A DNA stretch of 32,399 nucleotides from Flavobacteriaceae bacterium. GTDB lineage: Bacteria; Bacteroidota; Bacteroidia; Flavobacteriales; Flavobacteriaceae. A model generated the notes under the pieces. It did no database searches and had not been told where the DNA came from. It saw only the letters and a list, made by a program, of their open reading frames with translations. The position numbers and the translations under genes were made by a program. Within the stretch, counting starts at the first letter, position 1. Every line of letters begins with the position of its first letter. Of this stretch, positions 8,012 to 15,764 are shown one piece after another. Where the stretch lies: contig PBHD01000001.1 of NCBI GenBank assembly GCA_002719315.1, positions 355,909 to 388,307 of the forward strand. The letters run 5' to 3'.

Positions 8012-8824
8012 ATGATTAATATAAATGGAAATCTTTATTCCAATATAGATTCAAAAAATATCGTTAACCTAAATTTTATAGTTAATAGTCACAATTTATG
8101 TGAAGAAATTCATTTTGAAAATAATGTATTGTTTTTTTGGGAAGATCATTTTTTTAGAATAATGGCATCTCTAAGAAGACTTAGGTTTAATATACCTTTA
8201 TCTTTCAACAATGAGTTTTTAAAAAATGAATTAATTAAAACTATAAAAGCGAACAAACTTGAAAAAAAAAGTGGAAATATTAAATTCCATTTTTTTTCAA
8301 AAATTAATGAAGATAAAATTAATTATTTAATTTTTTTAAATGTTTCGGATTCATACAGTAAATTAAATTTTAAACACTCAATTAATTGTGATGTTTTTAG
8401 TGAAGAATTTATTAAATCAGGATTATTTTCAAACTTATCAGTTACAAATATAAATTTGAGAAGAATAGCCCATATTTATTCTATTGAAAATGGTTTTGAT
8501 ACTTGTATCATGTTAAACGAAAAAAAAAATATAGTTGAAAGTACTTTTGGTAACATATATTTAATTAAAGAAAATAAAATCATTACACCAAGTTTGTATT
8601 CTGGATGTCAAAACACAGCTATTAGATCTTCATTTAATAGATGGGTTATTAAAAATTTTAAATTAGAACAAATTGATATTAACATTTATGAACTTCAACA
8701 ATGTGATGAAATATTTTTTTTATCAGTTAATAAAGGTTTAAGGTATTTGAATAATTATAGAAAAAGAATATACAAATCTAGTTTAGGGAGAAAACTTTTC
8801 TCAAAGTTTATTTCATCAATTTAG
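8012..8824 (+). CDS. Class IV aminotransferase-fold protein, apparently lacking the PLP lysine
   Basis: 270 residues, typical length for the branched-chain aminotransferase/aminodeoxychorismate lyase fold. Family landmarks are WEDHFFRIMASLRRL (residues 43-57), GFDTCIML, the conserved glutamate E176 in IVESTFGNIYLI, ITPSL, and GCQNTAIR near 198-205. By eye alignment, the Schiff-base lysine should lie 10 residues before the alanine of RRIA (A153). That position is S143 (codon 8438-8440) in LSVTNINLRRIA, and the nearest upstream lysine is K135. If correct, the protein is a catalytically altered or non-transaminase member. It pairs with the START-like gene and overlaps the convergent yqgE end by 9 bases. 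The fold is confident; the missing lysine needs a structural alignment. Confidence 0.75.
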   Translation: MININGNLYSNIDSKNIVNLNFIVNSHNLCEEIHFENNVLFFWEDHFFRIMASLRRLRFNIPLSFNNEFLKNELIKTIKANKLEKKSGNIKFHFFSKINEDKINYLIFLNVSDSYSKLNFKHSINCDVFSEEFIKSGLFSNLSVTNINLRRIAHIYSIENGFDTCIMLNEKKNIVESTFGNIYLIKENKIITPSLYSGCQNTAIRSSFNRWVIKNFKLEQIDINIYELQQCDEIFFLSVNKGLRYLNNYRKRIYKSSLGRKLFSKFISSI

Positions 8825-9361
8825 ATAAGGATTATCTGGAGAATTTGCCCATATTAAATGATCGCCGCCAAAAGAAATCATAAAGTCCTTCCATAAATAT
8901 TTTTTTCTTCTTTTTATAATTTTGCTTTTAAAAGAATTCTCTTTTATAACCCACAAATTATTTTTAATTTCATGTTCTAACTGACTTGATGACCAACCAG
9001 TATAGCCTTGATAAAAACATATGTTTTTATTATTGATCTTTTTATCATTTATTAATTTAATAGCTTTCTTAAAATCACCTCCCCAAAACAAATTTTCATT
9101 TATTAATTCACCATTTGGAATTAAATTGTTACAATTATGTATAAAAAATAAGTTGTCTTGTTCTACTGGACCCCCTAAGTAAATCGGAAAAGGAGTTTTA
9201 GCCTCGTTTACAATGTCCGACAATGAATACTTTAATTTTTTATTTATTACAAAACCTAAACTACCGGAATCTTTATTTTCAACAACTAAAACTATCGCTT
9301 TATTAAAAAAAATATCACCAATCAAAATCTTAGGTGATATTAAAAGTTTTCCTTTAAGCAT
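8816..9361 (-). CDS. yqgE: YqgE/AlgH family protein
   Basis: 181 residues, normal length. The N-terminus GKLLISPKILIGDIFFNKAI followed by LVVEN and GSLGFVINK is the standard opening of the UPF0301/YqgE family. Later landmarks are YLGGPVEQDNLFFIH, LFWGGDF, and FYQGYTGWSSSQLEHEI. The molecular function is not established for the family; AlgH was first linked to alginate regulation in Pseudomonas. It lies downstream of HU but is separated from it by a strong two-sided hairpin (9371-9398), so it probably has its own promoter or depends on read-through. Its 3' end overlaps the convergent aminotransferase-fold gene by 9 bases. Confidence 0.9.
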   Translation of the reverse strand: MLKGKLLISPKILIGDIFFNKAIVLVVENKDSGSLGFVINKKLKYSLSDIVNEAKTPFPIYLGGPVEQDNLFFIHNCNNLIPNGELINENLFWGGDFKKAIKLINDKKINNKNICFYQGYTGWSSSQLEHEIKNNLWVIKENSFKSKIIKRRKKYLWKDFMISFGGDHLIWANSPDNPYLN

Positions 9362-9370
9362 TTTTTATTA

Positions 9371-9398
9371 AAAAAAGCTCCACACTGGGAGCTTTTTT
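9371..9398. terminator. Bidirectional intrinsic terminator between HU and yqgE
   Basis: GCTCC (9377-9381) pairs with GGAGC (9388-9392) around a 6-base loop. It is flanked by six A on the left and six T on the right, which extend the stem and give a T-tract on either strand. It lies 20 bases after the HU stop and just before the yqgE ATG. It is the most GC-rich hairpin in any intergenic space here, and the best terminator in the window. Confidence 0.8.
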
Positions 9399-9417
9399 AA
9401 AATATTAAATTAAAATA

Positions 9418-9690
9418 TTAATTTACTGAACTTGATAGTTCAGCACCTGCCTTGAATTTAACAACATTTTTAGCAGCTATCTTAATAGTAGCACCAGTTT
9501 GAGGATTTCTTCCATCTCTTGCAGCCCTTCTTGTTACTGACCAAGAGCCAAATCCAACTAAAGAAACTCTTTTTCCTCCCTTAAGAGCACCACCAACACT
9601 TCCTAATAATGATTCTAATGCTTTTTTTGCTGCAGCTTTAGATATTCCTGCGCCAGCTGCCATTGCGTCTATTAATTCTGATTTATTCAT
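9418..9690 (-). CDS. HU family histone-like DNA-binding protein
   Basis: 90 residues, the standard size. It starts MNKSELIDAMA, with the helical dimerisation region AGISKAAAKKALESLL, then GGKRVSLVGFGSWSV and the DNA-arm segment RRAARDGRNPQTGATIKI. The arm contains the conserved R-N-P with proline that intercalates in bent DNA. The end is NVVKFKAGAELSS. HU dimers compact the chromosome and assist replication and repair. It is the most GC-rich gene in this stretch, as expected for a highly expressed protein. A -7 box lies about 30 bases before the ATG, a 10-bp direct repeat lies further upstream, and a strong terminator lies downstream, so it appears to be a single-gene transcript. Confidence 0.95.
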   Translation of the reverse strand: MNKSELIDAMAAGAGISKAAAKKALESLLGSVGGALKGGKRVSLVGFGSWSVTRRAARDGRNPQTGATIKIAAKNVVKFKAGAELSSSVN

Positions 9691-9720
9691 AATTTATGTA
9701 TTATTTTGTTATACAGTAAA

Positions 9721-9728
9721 CAAATTTA
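9721..9728 (-). promoter_or_regulatory. -7 promoter box (TAAATTTG) of the HU gene
   Basis: The reverse strand reads TAAATTTG, an exact TAnnTTTG match, 30 bases before the HU ATG. No TTTG is found at 17-20 bases upstream; a TTTG at 9742-9739 is too close (10 bases). The call rests on the -7 box and position. Confidence 0.4.
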
Positions 9729-9775
9729 GATGGTTTATCAAAAAAGAAAAGAAAATATTGAGGAAATCACTGTAA

Positions 9776-9805
9776 TTGTTGATAAATAGGTCCTTTTGTT
9801 GATAA
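9776..9805. repeat. 10-bp direct repeat, 20-base period, upstream of HU
   Basis: TTGTTGATAA occurs at 9776-9785 and again at 9796-9805, exactly 20 bases apart, which is close to two helical turns. On the HU-coding strand each copy reads TTATCAACAA, whose first nine bases differ by one from the DnaA box TTATCCACA. It lies 48-84 bases upstream of the HU -7 box and just after the fmt stop. It could be a protein-binding site controlling HU. Confidence 0.5.
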
Positions 9806-9817
9806 TCATCTTTAAAA

Positions 9818-10771
9818 CTATGGTAAAACAAATGAATTTTTTGAAAATTTATAACCATTTAACAAAGATTTTGCATCCATTTTCTTTTTATTTTCTAATT
9901 GGATCTCCTCACATTTTAAATATCCTTCCTTGTGTGAAATAAGTATATTACCATCCTTTTCCATTATTCTATATCTTTTATCACTATGGTTTGAATAAAT
10001 TACTGATGATTGAATAATTTTCATTCTGCTTTTATTGTTATCATTTATAAAAAAAGTCCAGGCTCCTGGAAAAGGGCTTAAGCCTCTTATTTTTTTTTCA
10101 ATTAAATCTAATGAGCTATGCCAGTCAATTTTTATATTATTAGTTGTCAATTTTGGTGCATATTTTTCACCTCCAATAAGAATCTGTCTTTTAGGATTTA
10201 ATCTTCCAGATAAATGATATTTTATAGTTTTTTTTATTAATGGCCCTGCTTTATTTAAGAGTTTATTATATAATGTTAAAGCTGAATCAAAAGAAGATAT
10301 TTTAACTTCTTCTTTCAACAAAATAAGTCCAGTGTCAATATGATCATCAATTATAAAAGTAGTTAATCCTGTCTTTTTTTCTCCATTAATAATAGCCCAA
10401 TTAATTGGAGCAGCTCCCCTATAATTTGGCAAAAGAGAGGCATGTAAATTAAATGTAAAATCTTTTGCTATGGACCACACTTCTCTAGGAAGCATTCTAA
10501 AAGCGACAACAATTTGAATATCAGGAGCTATTTTTTTTATCAAACTAAGAAATAATTTATCTTTTAAATTTTCTGGTTGAAAAATCTTAATATTTTTTTT
10601 TAAACAAAATTCTTTAACAGATGAAAAGCTTATTTTCCTTCCTCTTCCTGAATATTTATCAGGAGCAGTTACAACAGCAGAAATATTAACACCTTCATTA
10701 ATTAGATGTTTTAAACAATATCTAGCAAAATCTGGAGTTCCGTAAAAAATGACTTTATTTTGTTCTTTCAA
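9818..10771 (-). CDS. fmt: Methionyl-tRNA formyltransferase
   Basis: 317 residues, the usual length. The N-terminal formyltransferase domain starts VIFYGTPDFA, and the catalytic motif FNLHASLLPNYRGAAPI gives N108 and H110, with D146 in DHIDTGLIL; these match the canonical catalytic triad. The C-terminal OB-like tRNA-binding domain includes IRGLSPFPGAWTF near residue 230. The enzyme transfers a formyl group from 10-formyltetrahydrofolate to Met-tRNA(fMet), allowing initiation. HU follows on the same strand after a 127-base spacer that contains the direct repeat and the HU promoter. The start at 10771 gives the expected MKEQNKVIFYG N-terminus. Confidence 0.95.
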   Translation of the reverse strand: MKEQNKVIFYGTPDFARYCLKHLINEGVNISAVVTAPDKYSGRGRKISFSSVKEFCLKKNIKIFQPENLKDKLFLSLIKKIAPDIQIVVAFRMLPREVWSIAKDFTFNLHASLLPNYRGAAPINWAIINGEKKTGLTTFIIDDHIDTGLILLKEEVKISSFDSALTLYNKLLNKAGPLIKKTIKYHLSGRLNPKRQILIGGEKYAPKLTTNNIKIDWHSSLDLIEKKIRGLSPFPGAWTFFINDNNKSRMKIIQSSVIYSNHSDKRYRIMEKDGNILISHKEGYLKCEEIQLENKKKMDAKSLLNGYKFSKNSFVLP

Positions 10772-10818
10772 GATTTTTTTTTAAAATAACATATTTTATA
10801 TCTATAAATATATCTGTT

Positions 10819-11367
10819 TTATTGAATATGATTTAAATAATTAATTATATAATCAACTCTGTTTTCTACTGAATCATTCAAAATTATTTTAGATTTAATT
10901 TTAGCCTCTGAATAAATTAGTTTTATTGAATTAAATAATTTTCTAGAATCACTAAAAGACTCCATCCTTTCATTATCATTTACATAAATTTTTTTCCAAG
11001 GATTAAGCAAAAAAACAAAATCATATGAAAAAGAAAAAATGATGTTTTTATAATTATAATTTTTCTTTAAAAAATTTAAATAAGCAAAAGTATCATGAAT
11101 ACCTCTATCAAAAAAAATATAAGGTTTTTCAATATTATAATTTATTTTTGAACTAGAATCAAATTGATTTATCCTATACTCCAGTAATTTTTCACTAAAT
11201 TCAAATGGATCTTTCTTAAAAGCATTAACTCCTTTTTTTTTACCCTTTTTATAGAGAATCCTAACAATTTCATGCTTTACGTAATATCCCCTATTCTCTA
11301 ATTCTTTAATTATCTCTGTTTTCCCTGATCCTGGACCACCAGTAATAACAATTTTTTTATTTCTCAA
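10819..11367 (-). CDS. NadR/Ttd14-like P-loop ATPase
   Basis: About 183 residues from the preferred TTG start at 11367 (RNKKIVITGGPGSGKTEI). An ATG at 11451 would add 28 mostly hydrophobic residues, and would run 37 bases into the divergent DUF493 gene, so it is less likely. Walker A is GGPGSGKT close to the N-terminus. FFDRGIHDTFAYL in the middle resembles the acidic motif of the NadR/deoxynucleoside-kinase-like AAA_28 family, and FLLNPW comes after it. Single-domain members are common next to DUF493 in Flavobacteriia. The substrate is unknown; a nucleotide or nucleoside kinase role is possible. The product is basic and cytoplasmic. Confidence 0.75.
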   Translation of the reverse strand: MRNKKIVITGGPGSGKTEIIKELENRGYYVKHEIVRILYKKGKKKGVNAFKKDPFEFSEKLLEYRINQFDSSSKINYNIEKPYIFFDRGIHDTFAYLNFLKKNYNYKNIIFSFSYDFVFLLNPWKKIYVNDNERMESFSDSRKLFNSIKLIYSEAKIKSKIILNDSVENRVDYIINYLNHIQ

Positions 11368-11414
11368 TTTATTTAAAAGTTTAAATTTATTGCTTTCTTT
11401 TATAAATTTACTTA

Positions 11415-11705
11415 ATGAAATTAAAAAATAGTAGTAAAGAATTCTATTCAAATTTTAAAGAAAATCTAATTATATCTCAAAAATGGCCTGGAATATACAT
11501 GTTTAAATTTATATTAAAATCTAATAAAATTAAACCTGATTTTTTTAAAAAATATTTTAAAAAACATAGATATCGTATGATTATAAAAGAATCATCAAAA
11601 AAAAATTATAAAAGTGTAACGATAAAGTCTAAAATGGATTCCCCTGATGAAATAATTAACATTTATAAAGATTTAAGTGGGGTTGATGATATAATAGTTT
11701 TATGA
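11415..11705 (+). CDS. DUF493 (YbeD-like) family protein
   Basis: 96 residues. The segment KWPGIYMFKFILKSN (about 24-38) and the C-terminal SDEIINIYKDLS-like pattern (read here as SPDEIINIYKDLSGVDDIIVL across the end) match the DUF493/YbeD family, which has an ACT-like ferredoxin fold. YbeD sits beside the lipoate ligase gene in E. coli and has been proposed as regulatory, but no activity is proven. It diverges from the ATPase gene, with only about 47 bases between the likely starts. DUF4290 and murA follow on the same strand after an 82-base gap. Codon use and length are ordinary. Confidence 0.8.
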   Translation: MKLKNSSKEFYSNFKENLIISQKWPGIYMFKFILKSNKIKPDFFKKYFKKHRYRMIIKESSKKNYKSVTIKSKMDSPDEIINIYKDLSGVDDIIVL

Positions 11706-11787
11706 TTTTTTTTCTAATTTATTGATTGATTATCTATATTTTAATTAATTTGCATTTTATACTTAGCAAAAATTAATCCTTTTTTTT

Positions 11788-12426
11788 ATGAATATATTAC
11801 AATATAACACAAATCGTAAACAACTAATTATTCCTGAATACGGCAGACACATCCATCTTATGGTTGAACAAATTATGGAAAAAAAAGATAAGAGTGAAAG
11901 AAACAAATTAGCTAAAGCTGTTATTGGCGTAATGGGAAATCTAAATCCTCACTTAAGAGATGTTCCTGATTTTCAACATAAATTATGGGACCAATTGTTT
12001 ATTATGTCAAATTTCAAATTAGATGTTGACTCCCCTTTTGAAAAACCTGAAGCTGAAAAATTATCTGCAAAACCAGAAAAACTTCCATACCCTCAAAATT
12101 ACCCTAAGTATAGGTTTTATGGAAATAATATTAAAAGAATGATTGATATTGCTATCGAATGGGAAGAAGGAGAATTAAAAAATGCATTGGTCTACAATAT
12201 AGCTAATCATATGAAAAAATGTTTTTTGAATTGGAATAAAGATACTGTTGAGGATAGCGTTATTCATTCTCACCTTGAAGAACTTTCTGAAGGAAAACTT
12301 AAAGTGAGTTCTGACCAATTACCTCTATCAATTTCAAGTGATTTATTAAAACTTAAATCTAAAAATGGTAATGGTCCAAAAAGTAATCATAAAAACAGAA
12401 AAAGAAATAATAGAAAAAGGTATTAA
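11788..12426 (+). CDS. DUF4290 family protein
   Basis: 212 residues. The N-terminus MNILQYNTNRKQLIIPEYGRH is highly characteristic of DUF4290, found in Bacteroidota and typically directly upstream of murA. The body is helical, with no signal peptide or membrane segment. It ends in a very basic tail (about residues 190-212, KNRKRNNRKRY at the end) that could bind nucleic acid or acidic membrane. The gene lies 11 bases before murA, so it is co-transcribed with it. A near-consensus -7 box, TTAATTTG, is at 11745-11752. No function is established; the constant linkage to murA suggests a role in peptidoglycan precursor supply or its control. Confidence 0.88.
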   Translation: MNILQYNTNRKQLIIPEYGRHIHLMVEQIMEKKDKSERNKLAKAVIGVMGNLNPHLRDVPDFQHKLWDQLFIMSNFKLDVDSPFEKPEAEKLSAKPEKLPYPQNYPKYRFYGNNIKRMIDIAIEWEEGELKNALVYNIANHMKKCFLNWNKDTVEDSVIHSHLEELSEGKLKVSSDQLPLSISSDLLKLKSKNGNGPKSNHKNRKRNNRKRY

Positions 12427-12437
12427 TATAATTTTTA

Positions 12438-13745
12438 ATGAATAGTTTAGAAATTGATGGAGGTTATAGTTTAAAAGGTGTAATTAATCCTCAAGGTGCA
12501 AAAAATGAAGCTTTACAGGTAATTTGTTCTGTTTTATTAACTAATGAAAAGGTTGTAATTGAAAATATTCCAGATATTCTTGACGTAAACAAACTTATCA
12601 ATTTATTAGAAATTTTAGGGGTAAAAACAAATAAAATAAAGCATAATAAATTTTCTTTTCAATCAGATAATATCAATTTAAATAAGATTAAATCTGATGA
12701 ATTTATTAAAAAAGCAACATCTTTAAGAGGATCAGTTATGATTGTTGGACCTTTACTTACAAGGTTTGGAAAAGCTAGTATTCCGAGACCTGGAGGAGAT
12801 AAAATTGGAAGAAGAAGATTAGACACTCATTTTGATGGATTGATTAAGTTGGGAGCTAAATTCAATTATGATAGTGACAACTATTTTTATAATGTTAGTT
12901 CTAAAAAATTAAAAGGAAATAATATTCTTTTAGAGGAGGCTTCTGTAACTGGAACAGCAAATATTTTAATGGCTGCTGTTCTTGCTTCAGGAAAAACAGA
13001 ATTGTATAATTCTGCATGTGAGCCTTATATTCAACAATTATGTCTTTTATTGAATAAAATGGGTGCAAAAATTAGTGGTATTGGTTCTAATTTACTAGTT
13101 ATAGAAGGTGTAAATAAATTAAAAGGAGCTAATCATAAAATACTTCCCGATATGATAGAAATAGGAAGTTGGATTGGTCTTGCTGCCATGACTAAAAGTG
13201 AAATAACTATTAAAAATGTAAATTGGAATTTTCTTGGAAATATTCCCTCAATTTTTGAAAAACTTGGTATAAATTTAAAGAGAATTGGTGATGATATATT
13301 TATACCCTCACACCAAAATGGATATACCATAAAGAATCATATAGACGATTCAATTTTAACTATATCTGATGCTCCTTGGCCAGGATTTACTCCAGATTTA
13401 TTGAGTATAATTTTGGTAATTGCTACTCAAGCTAATGGTAGCGTATTAATTCATCAAAAAATGTTTGAAAGTAGACTTTTTTTTGTTGACAAGCTAATTG
13501 ATATGGGTGCAAAAATTATTTTATGCGATCCACACAGAGCAACGGTAATAGGTCATAATTTTAAATCTAAATTAAAAGGTACCGTTTTAACCTCTCCCGA
13601 TATAAGAGCTGGTATATCTCTTCTTATTGCTGCATTGTCAGCTAAAGGTAAGAGTGTTATACATAACATAGAACAAATAGATAGAGGGTATGAAAGAATT
13701 GTTGAAAAATTAACCTCTATTGGAGCAAAAATTAATAGAGTTTAA
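12438..13745 (+). CDS. murA: UDP-N-acetylglucosamine 1-carboxyvinyltransferase with Asp in place of the loop Cys
   Basis: 435 residues. MurA/EPSP synthase fold with K22 and N23 in NPQGAKNEALQ (UDP-GlcNAc and PEP site), RGSVMIVGPLL, WPGFTPDLLS carrying the catalytic Asp, and DIRAGISLLIAAL with the PEP-binding Arg. It adds enolpyruvate to UDP-GlcNAc, the first committed step of peptidoglycan synthesis in the cytoplasm. In the mobile loop, where E. coli has Cys115 in GGCTIG, this protein has GGDKIG with D121 (GAT at 12798-12800). Cys-to-Asp at this site is known in Mycobacterium and Chlamydia and makes MurA insensitive to fosfomycin while leaving it active. It follows DUF4290 and converges on the photolyase gene with 2 bases between stops. 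Confidence 0.95.
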   Translation: MNSLEIDGGYSLKGVINPQGAKNEALQVICSVLLTNEKVVIENIPDILDVNKLINLLEILGVKTNKIKHNKFSFQSDNINLNKIKSDEFIKKATSLRGSVMIVGPLLTRFGKASIPRPGGDKIGRRRLDTHFDGLIKLGAKFNYDSDNYFYNVSSKKLKGNNILLEEASVTGTANILMAAVLASGKTELYNSACEPYIQQLCLLLNKMGAKISGIGSNLLVIEGVNKLKGANHKILPDMIEIGSWIGLAAMTKSEITIKNVNWNFLGNIPSIFEKLGINLKRIGDDIFIPSHQNGYTIKNHIDDSILTISDAPWPGFTPDLLSIILVIATQANGSVLIHQKMFESRLFFVDKLIDMGAKIILCDPHRATVIGHNFKSKLKGTVLTSPDIRAGISLLIAALSAKGKSVIHNIEQIDRGYERIVEKLTSIGAKINRV

Positions 13746-13747
13746 AT

Positions 13748-15046
13748 TTAACGGTTTAATGCATCTTTATAAGTTTTTAAACAAAGCTCCCTAGCATTTT
13801 TATGTTCAACTATAGGTTTAATATAGTTTTTTGGATTATAATTTGGTATCCACTTTTTAATATACTTGAGGTCTTTGTCAAACTTCTTTATTTGTTCACT
13901 AGGATTAAAAATCCTAAAATAAGGGGCCGCATCTACGCCACATCCGGCTACCCATTGCCAATTACCAATATTACTCGCTGATTCATAATCTAATAATTTT
14001 TTGGAAAAATAATCTTCACCCCATCTCCAATCTATTAATAGATGTTTGCACAAAAAACTACCTACTAACATTCTTACTCTATTATGCATAAACCCCGAAC
14101 TATTTAACTCAATCATTCCCGCGTCTACAAGTGGAAATCCTGTTTTGCCTTGACACCAAAGCTCAAATTTTTTTCTATCATTAAGCCATTTAATTGAATC
14201 ATATTTTGGCTTAAAACTTTTATTTATGGTATTAGGAAAATGCCATAAAATTTGAATAAAAAACTCTCTCCATATTAACTCTTTTAAAAATGTATAGTTC
14301 TTACTTTTAGATGCAAGTAAAACAAGATCTCTAATCCCTAATATTCCAAAACGAAGATATAACCCTATTTTCGAGGTTTTGAAAATTGGAAAATTTCTTG
14401 TTTGTTCATAATTATCAATAAAGTTTAAATCTATTTTATATTTAGGAATTTTAATTAAACTCTTTTTAAAACCTAAATCTTCAAAAGAAATTCTATCTTG
14501 ATTTTTAAAATTTACTAAATTTTTTAGATAATTCTCGGATTTAAACTTTTCAATTCCTTCTGATAAAAATTTACTTAACCATAATTTGGAATACGGAGTA
14601 TATACTCTGTAAGGGGATCCATCTGTTTTAATAATTTCATTTTTTTCATAAATCACATGATCTTTAAAATCAAAAACATCTATTTTTTTTGAGTTTAAAA
14701 ATTTTTTGATTTTTTCATCTCTTTCTATAGCGTATGGTTCATAATCCCTGTTAAAAAAAACATTCTTTATATTGTAATCAGTTAAAAGTTGACTGAAAAT
14801 TTTTTCTGGTTCCCCTTTAAATATTTTAATTGAAGATTGATTCTTTTTAAATGTATCATCTAATAATTTTAAAGAATTATATATAAATTCGATTCTGGGA
14901 TCATCATCAGAAAAATTTTTTAAAATATTTAGATCATAAATAAAAATTGGAAGAACATTTTTATTTTCTTTAAGTGCATGAAATAAACCACAATTGTCTT
15001 CTATTCTTAAATCTCTTCGAAACCAAAAAATTGTAATTGATTTCAC
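13748..15046 (-). CDS. phrB: Class I deoxyribodipyrimidine photolyase
   Basis: 432 residues, normal length. The N-terminal antenna-binding Rossmann half begins ITIFWFRRDLRIEDN. The C-terminal helical FAD domain holds TSKIGLYLRFG, ELIWREFF, GFPLVDAGM and HNRVRM. By spacing to the E. coli enzyme the electron-transfer tryptophans are W287, W340 and W363, and N359 corresponds to the flavin-N5 asparagine of photolyases; all are present, so it should be a functional repair enzyme rather than a signalling cryptochrome. It uses blue light to split cyclobutane pyrimidine dimers. The product is last in a three-gene operon with an SDR and an SRPBCC protein, a recurring group in marine flavobacteria. Confidence 0.93.
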   Translation of the reverse strand: MKSITIFWFRRDLRIEDNCGLFHALKENKNVLPIFIYDLNILKNFSDDDPRIEFIYNSLKLLDDTFKKNQSSIKIFKGEPEKIFSQLLTDYNIKNVFFNRDYEPYAIERDEKIKKFLNSKKIDVFDFKDHVIYEKNEIIKTDGSPYRVYTPYSKLWLSKFLSEGIEKFKSENYLKNLVNFKNQDRISFEDLGFKKSLIKIPKYKIDLNFIDNYEQTRNFPIFKTSKIGLYLRFGILGIRDLVLLASKSKNYTFLKELIWREFFIQILWHFPNTINKSFKPKYDSIKWLNDRKKFELWCQGKTGFPLVDAGMIELNSSGFMHNRVRMLVGSFLCKHLLIDWRWGEDYFSKKLLDYESASNIGNWQWVAGCGVDAAPYFRIFNPSEQIKKFDKDLKYIKKWIPNYNPKNYIKPIVEHKNARELCLKTYKDALNR

Positions 15047-15052
15047 TAAACT

Positions 15053-15757
15053 TTATTTTCTAATTGAACCAATTCCCCCGTCTATATTTATTACTTGTCC
15101 AGTGACCCATCTACTGTCATCACTAAGTAAATAAGCAGCTAATTTCGAAATTTCTTCAACTTTGCCGATTCTTCCTAAAGGATGTCTTTCACTTGCTTTT
15201 TCAATCTTTAAATCACTATTTAAAAACTTTTCTGAAAGATTTGTTTTAACAATTGAAGGGGCAATTGAGTTCACACGAATATTTGGAGCAAATTCAGCGG
15301 CTAAAGATCTTGTTAATCCTTCAATAGCTCCTTTTGAAGAGGAAATTGAACTATGAAATGGCATACCTGTAGATACAGCAACGGTGCTAAAAAAAACAAT
15401 ACTGGAATTATCTGATTTTTGCATTAAAGGAAGAATAATCTTTAAAGACTTTATTGCTCCTAAAAAATTAATTTTATAATCTTCTAGAAATGACTCTATT
15501 TTTAAGGAGTTAAAAGGTCTAAGATTAATGCTTCCAGGACAATAAACAAATCCATCAATTTTCTCTGGCAAAATTGAAGTGTCCATTTCCAGATCATTAA
15601 CTGAATCATATTTAATATGCTTCACATTGTATTCATTAAGGTTATTGTCATTTCTAGAGGCTGAATAAATATTGTTTTTACTAGAAATTTGTTTGATTAA
15701 GGAAAGGCCTATACCACTCGAGCCTCCAACTATAAAAATGTTTTTGTTCTCTATCAT
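15053..15757 (-). CDS. SDR-family protein lacking the catalytic tyrosine, photolyase operon
   Basis: 234 residues. The NAD(P) loop GGSSGIG is at 11-17, and S124 in FFSTVA marks the serine region. The C-terminal half has KGAIEGLTRSLAAEFAPNIR, VNSIAPSIVKT and VTGQVINIDGG, all typical of classical SDRs. In the YxxxK motif the lysine is K142 but the tyrosine position is I138 (FHSSISSSK). With the general acid gone, normal carbonyl/hydroxyl oxidoreduction is doubtful, so it may bind cofactor for another purpose or use a substitute residue. The gene is 6 bases from photolyase and 7 from the SRPBCC gene, so it is co-transcribed with both. Confidence 0.88.
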   Translation of the reverse strand: MIENKNIFIVGGSSGIGLSLIKQISSKNNIYSASRNDNNLNEYNVKHIKYDSVNDLEMDTSILPEKIDGFVYCPGSINLRPFNSLKIESFLEDYKINFLGAIKSLKIILPLMQKSDNSSIVFFSTVAVSTGMPFHSSISSSKGAIEGLTRSLAAEFAPNIRVNSIAPSIVKTNLSEKFLNSDLKIEKASERHPLGRIGKVEEISKLAAYLLSDDSRWVTGQVINIDGGIGSIRK

Positions 15758-15764
15758 TATTTTA

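Noticed and set aside
11368-11451. Upstream ATG of the NadR-like ATPase
   Set aside because: It would overlap the divergent DUF493 start by 37 bases and puts 28 unusual residues before the Walker A strand; a TTG at 11367 gives the family-like N-terminus.
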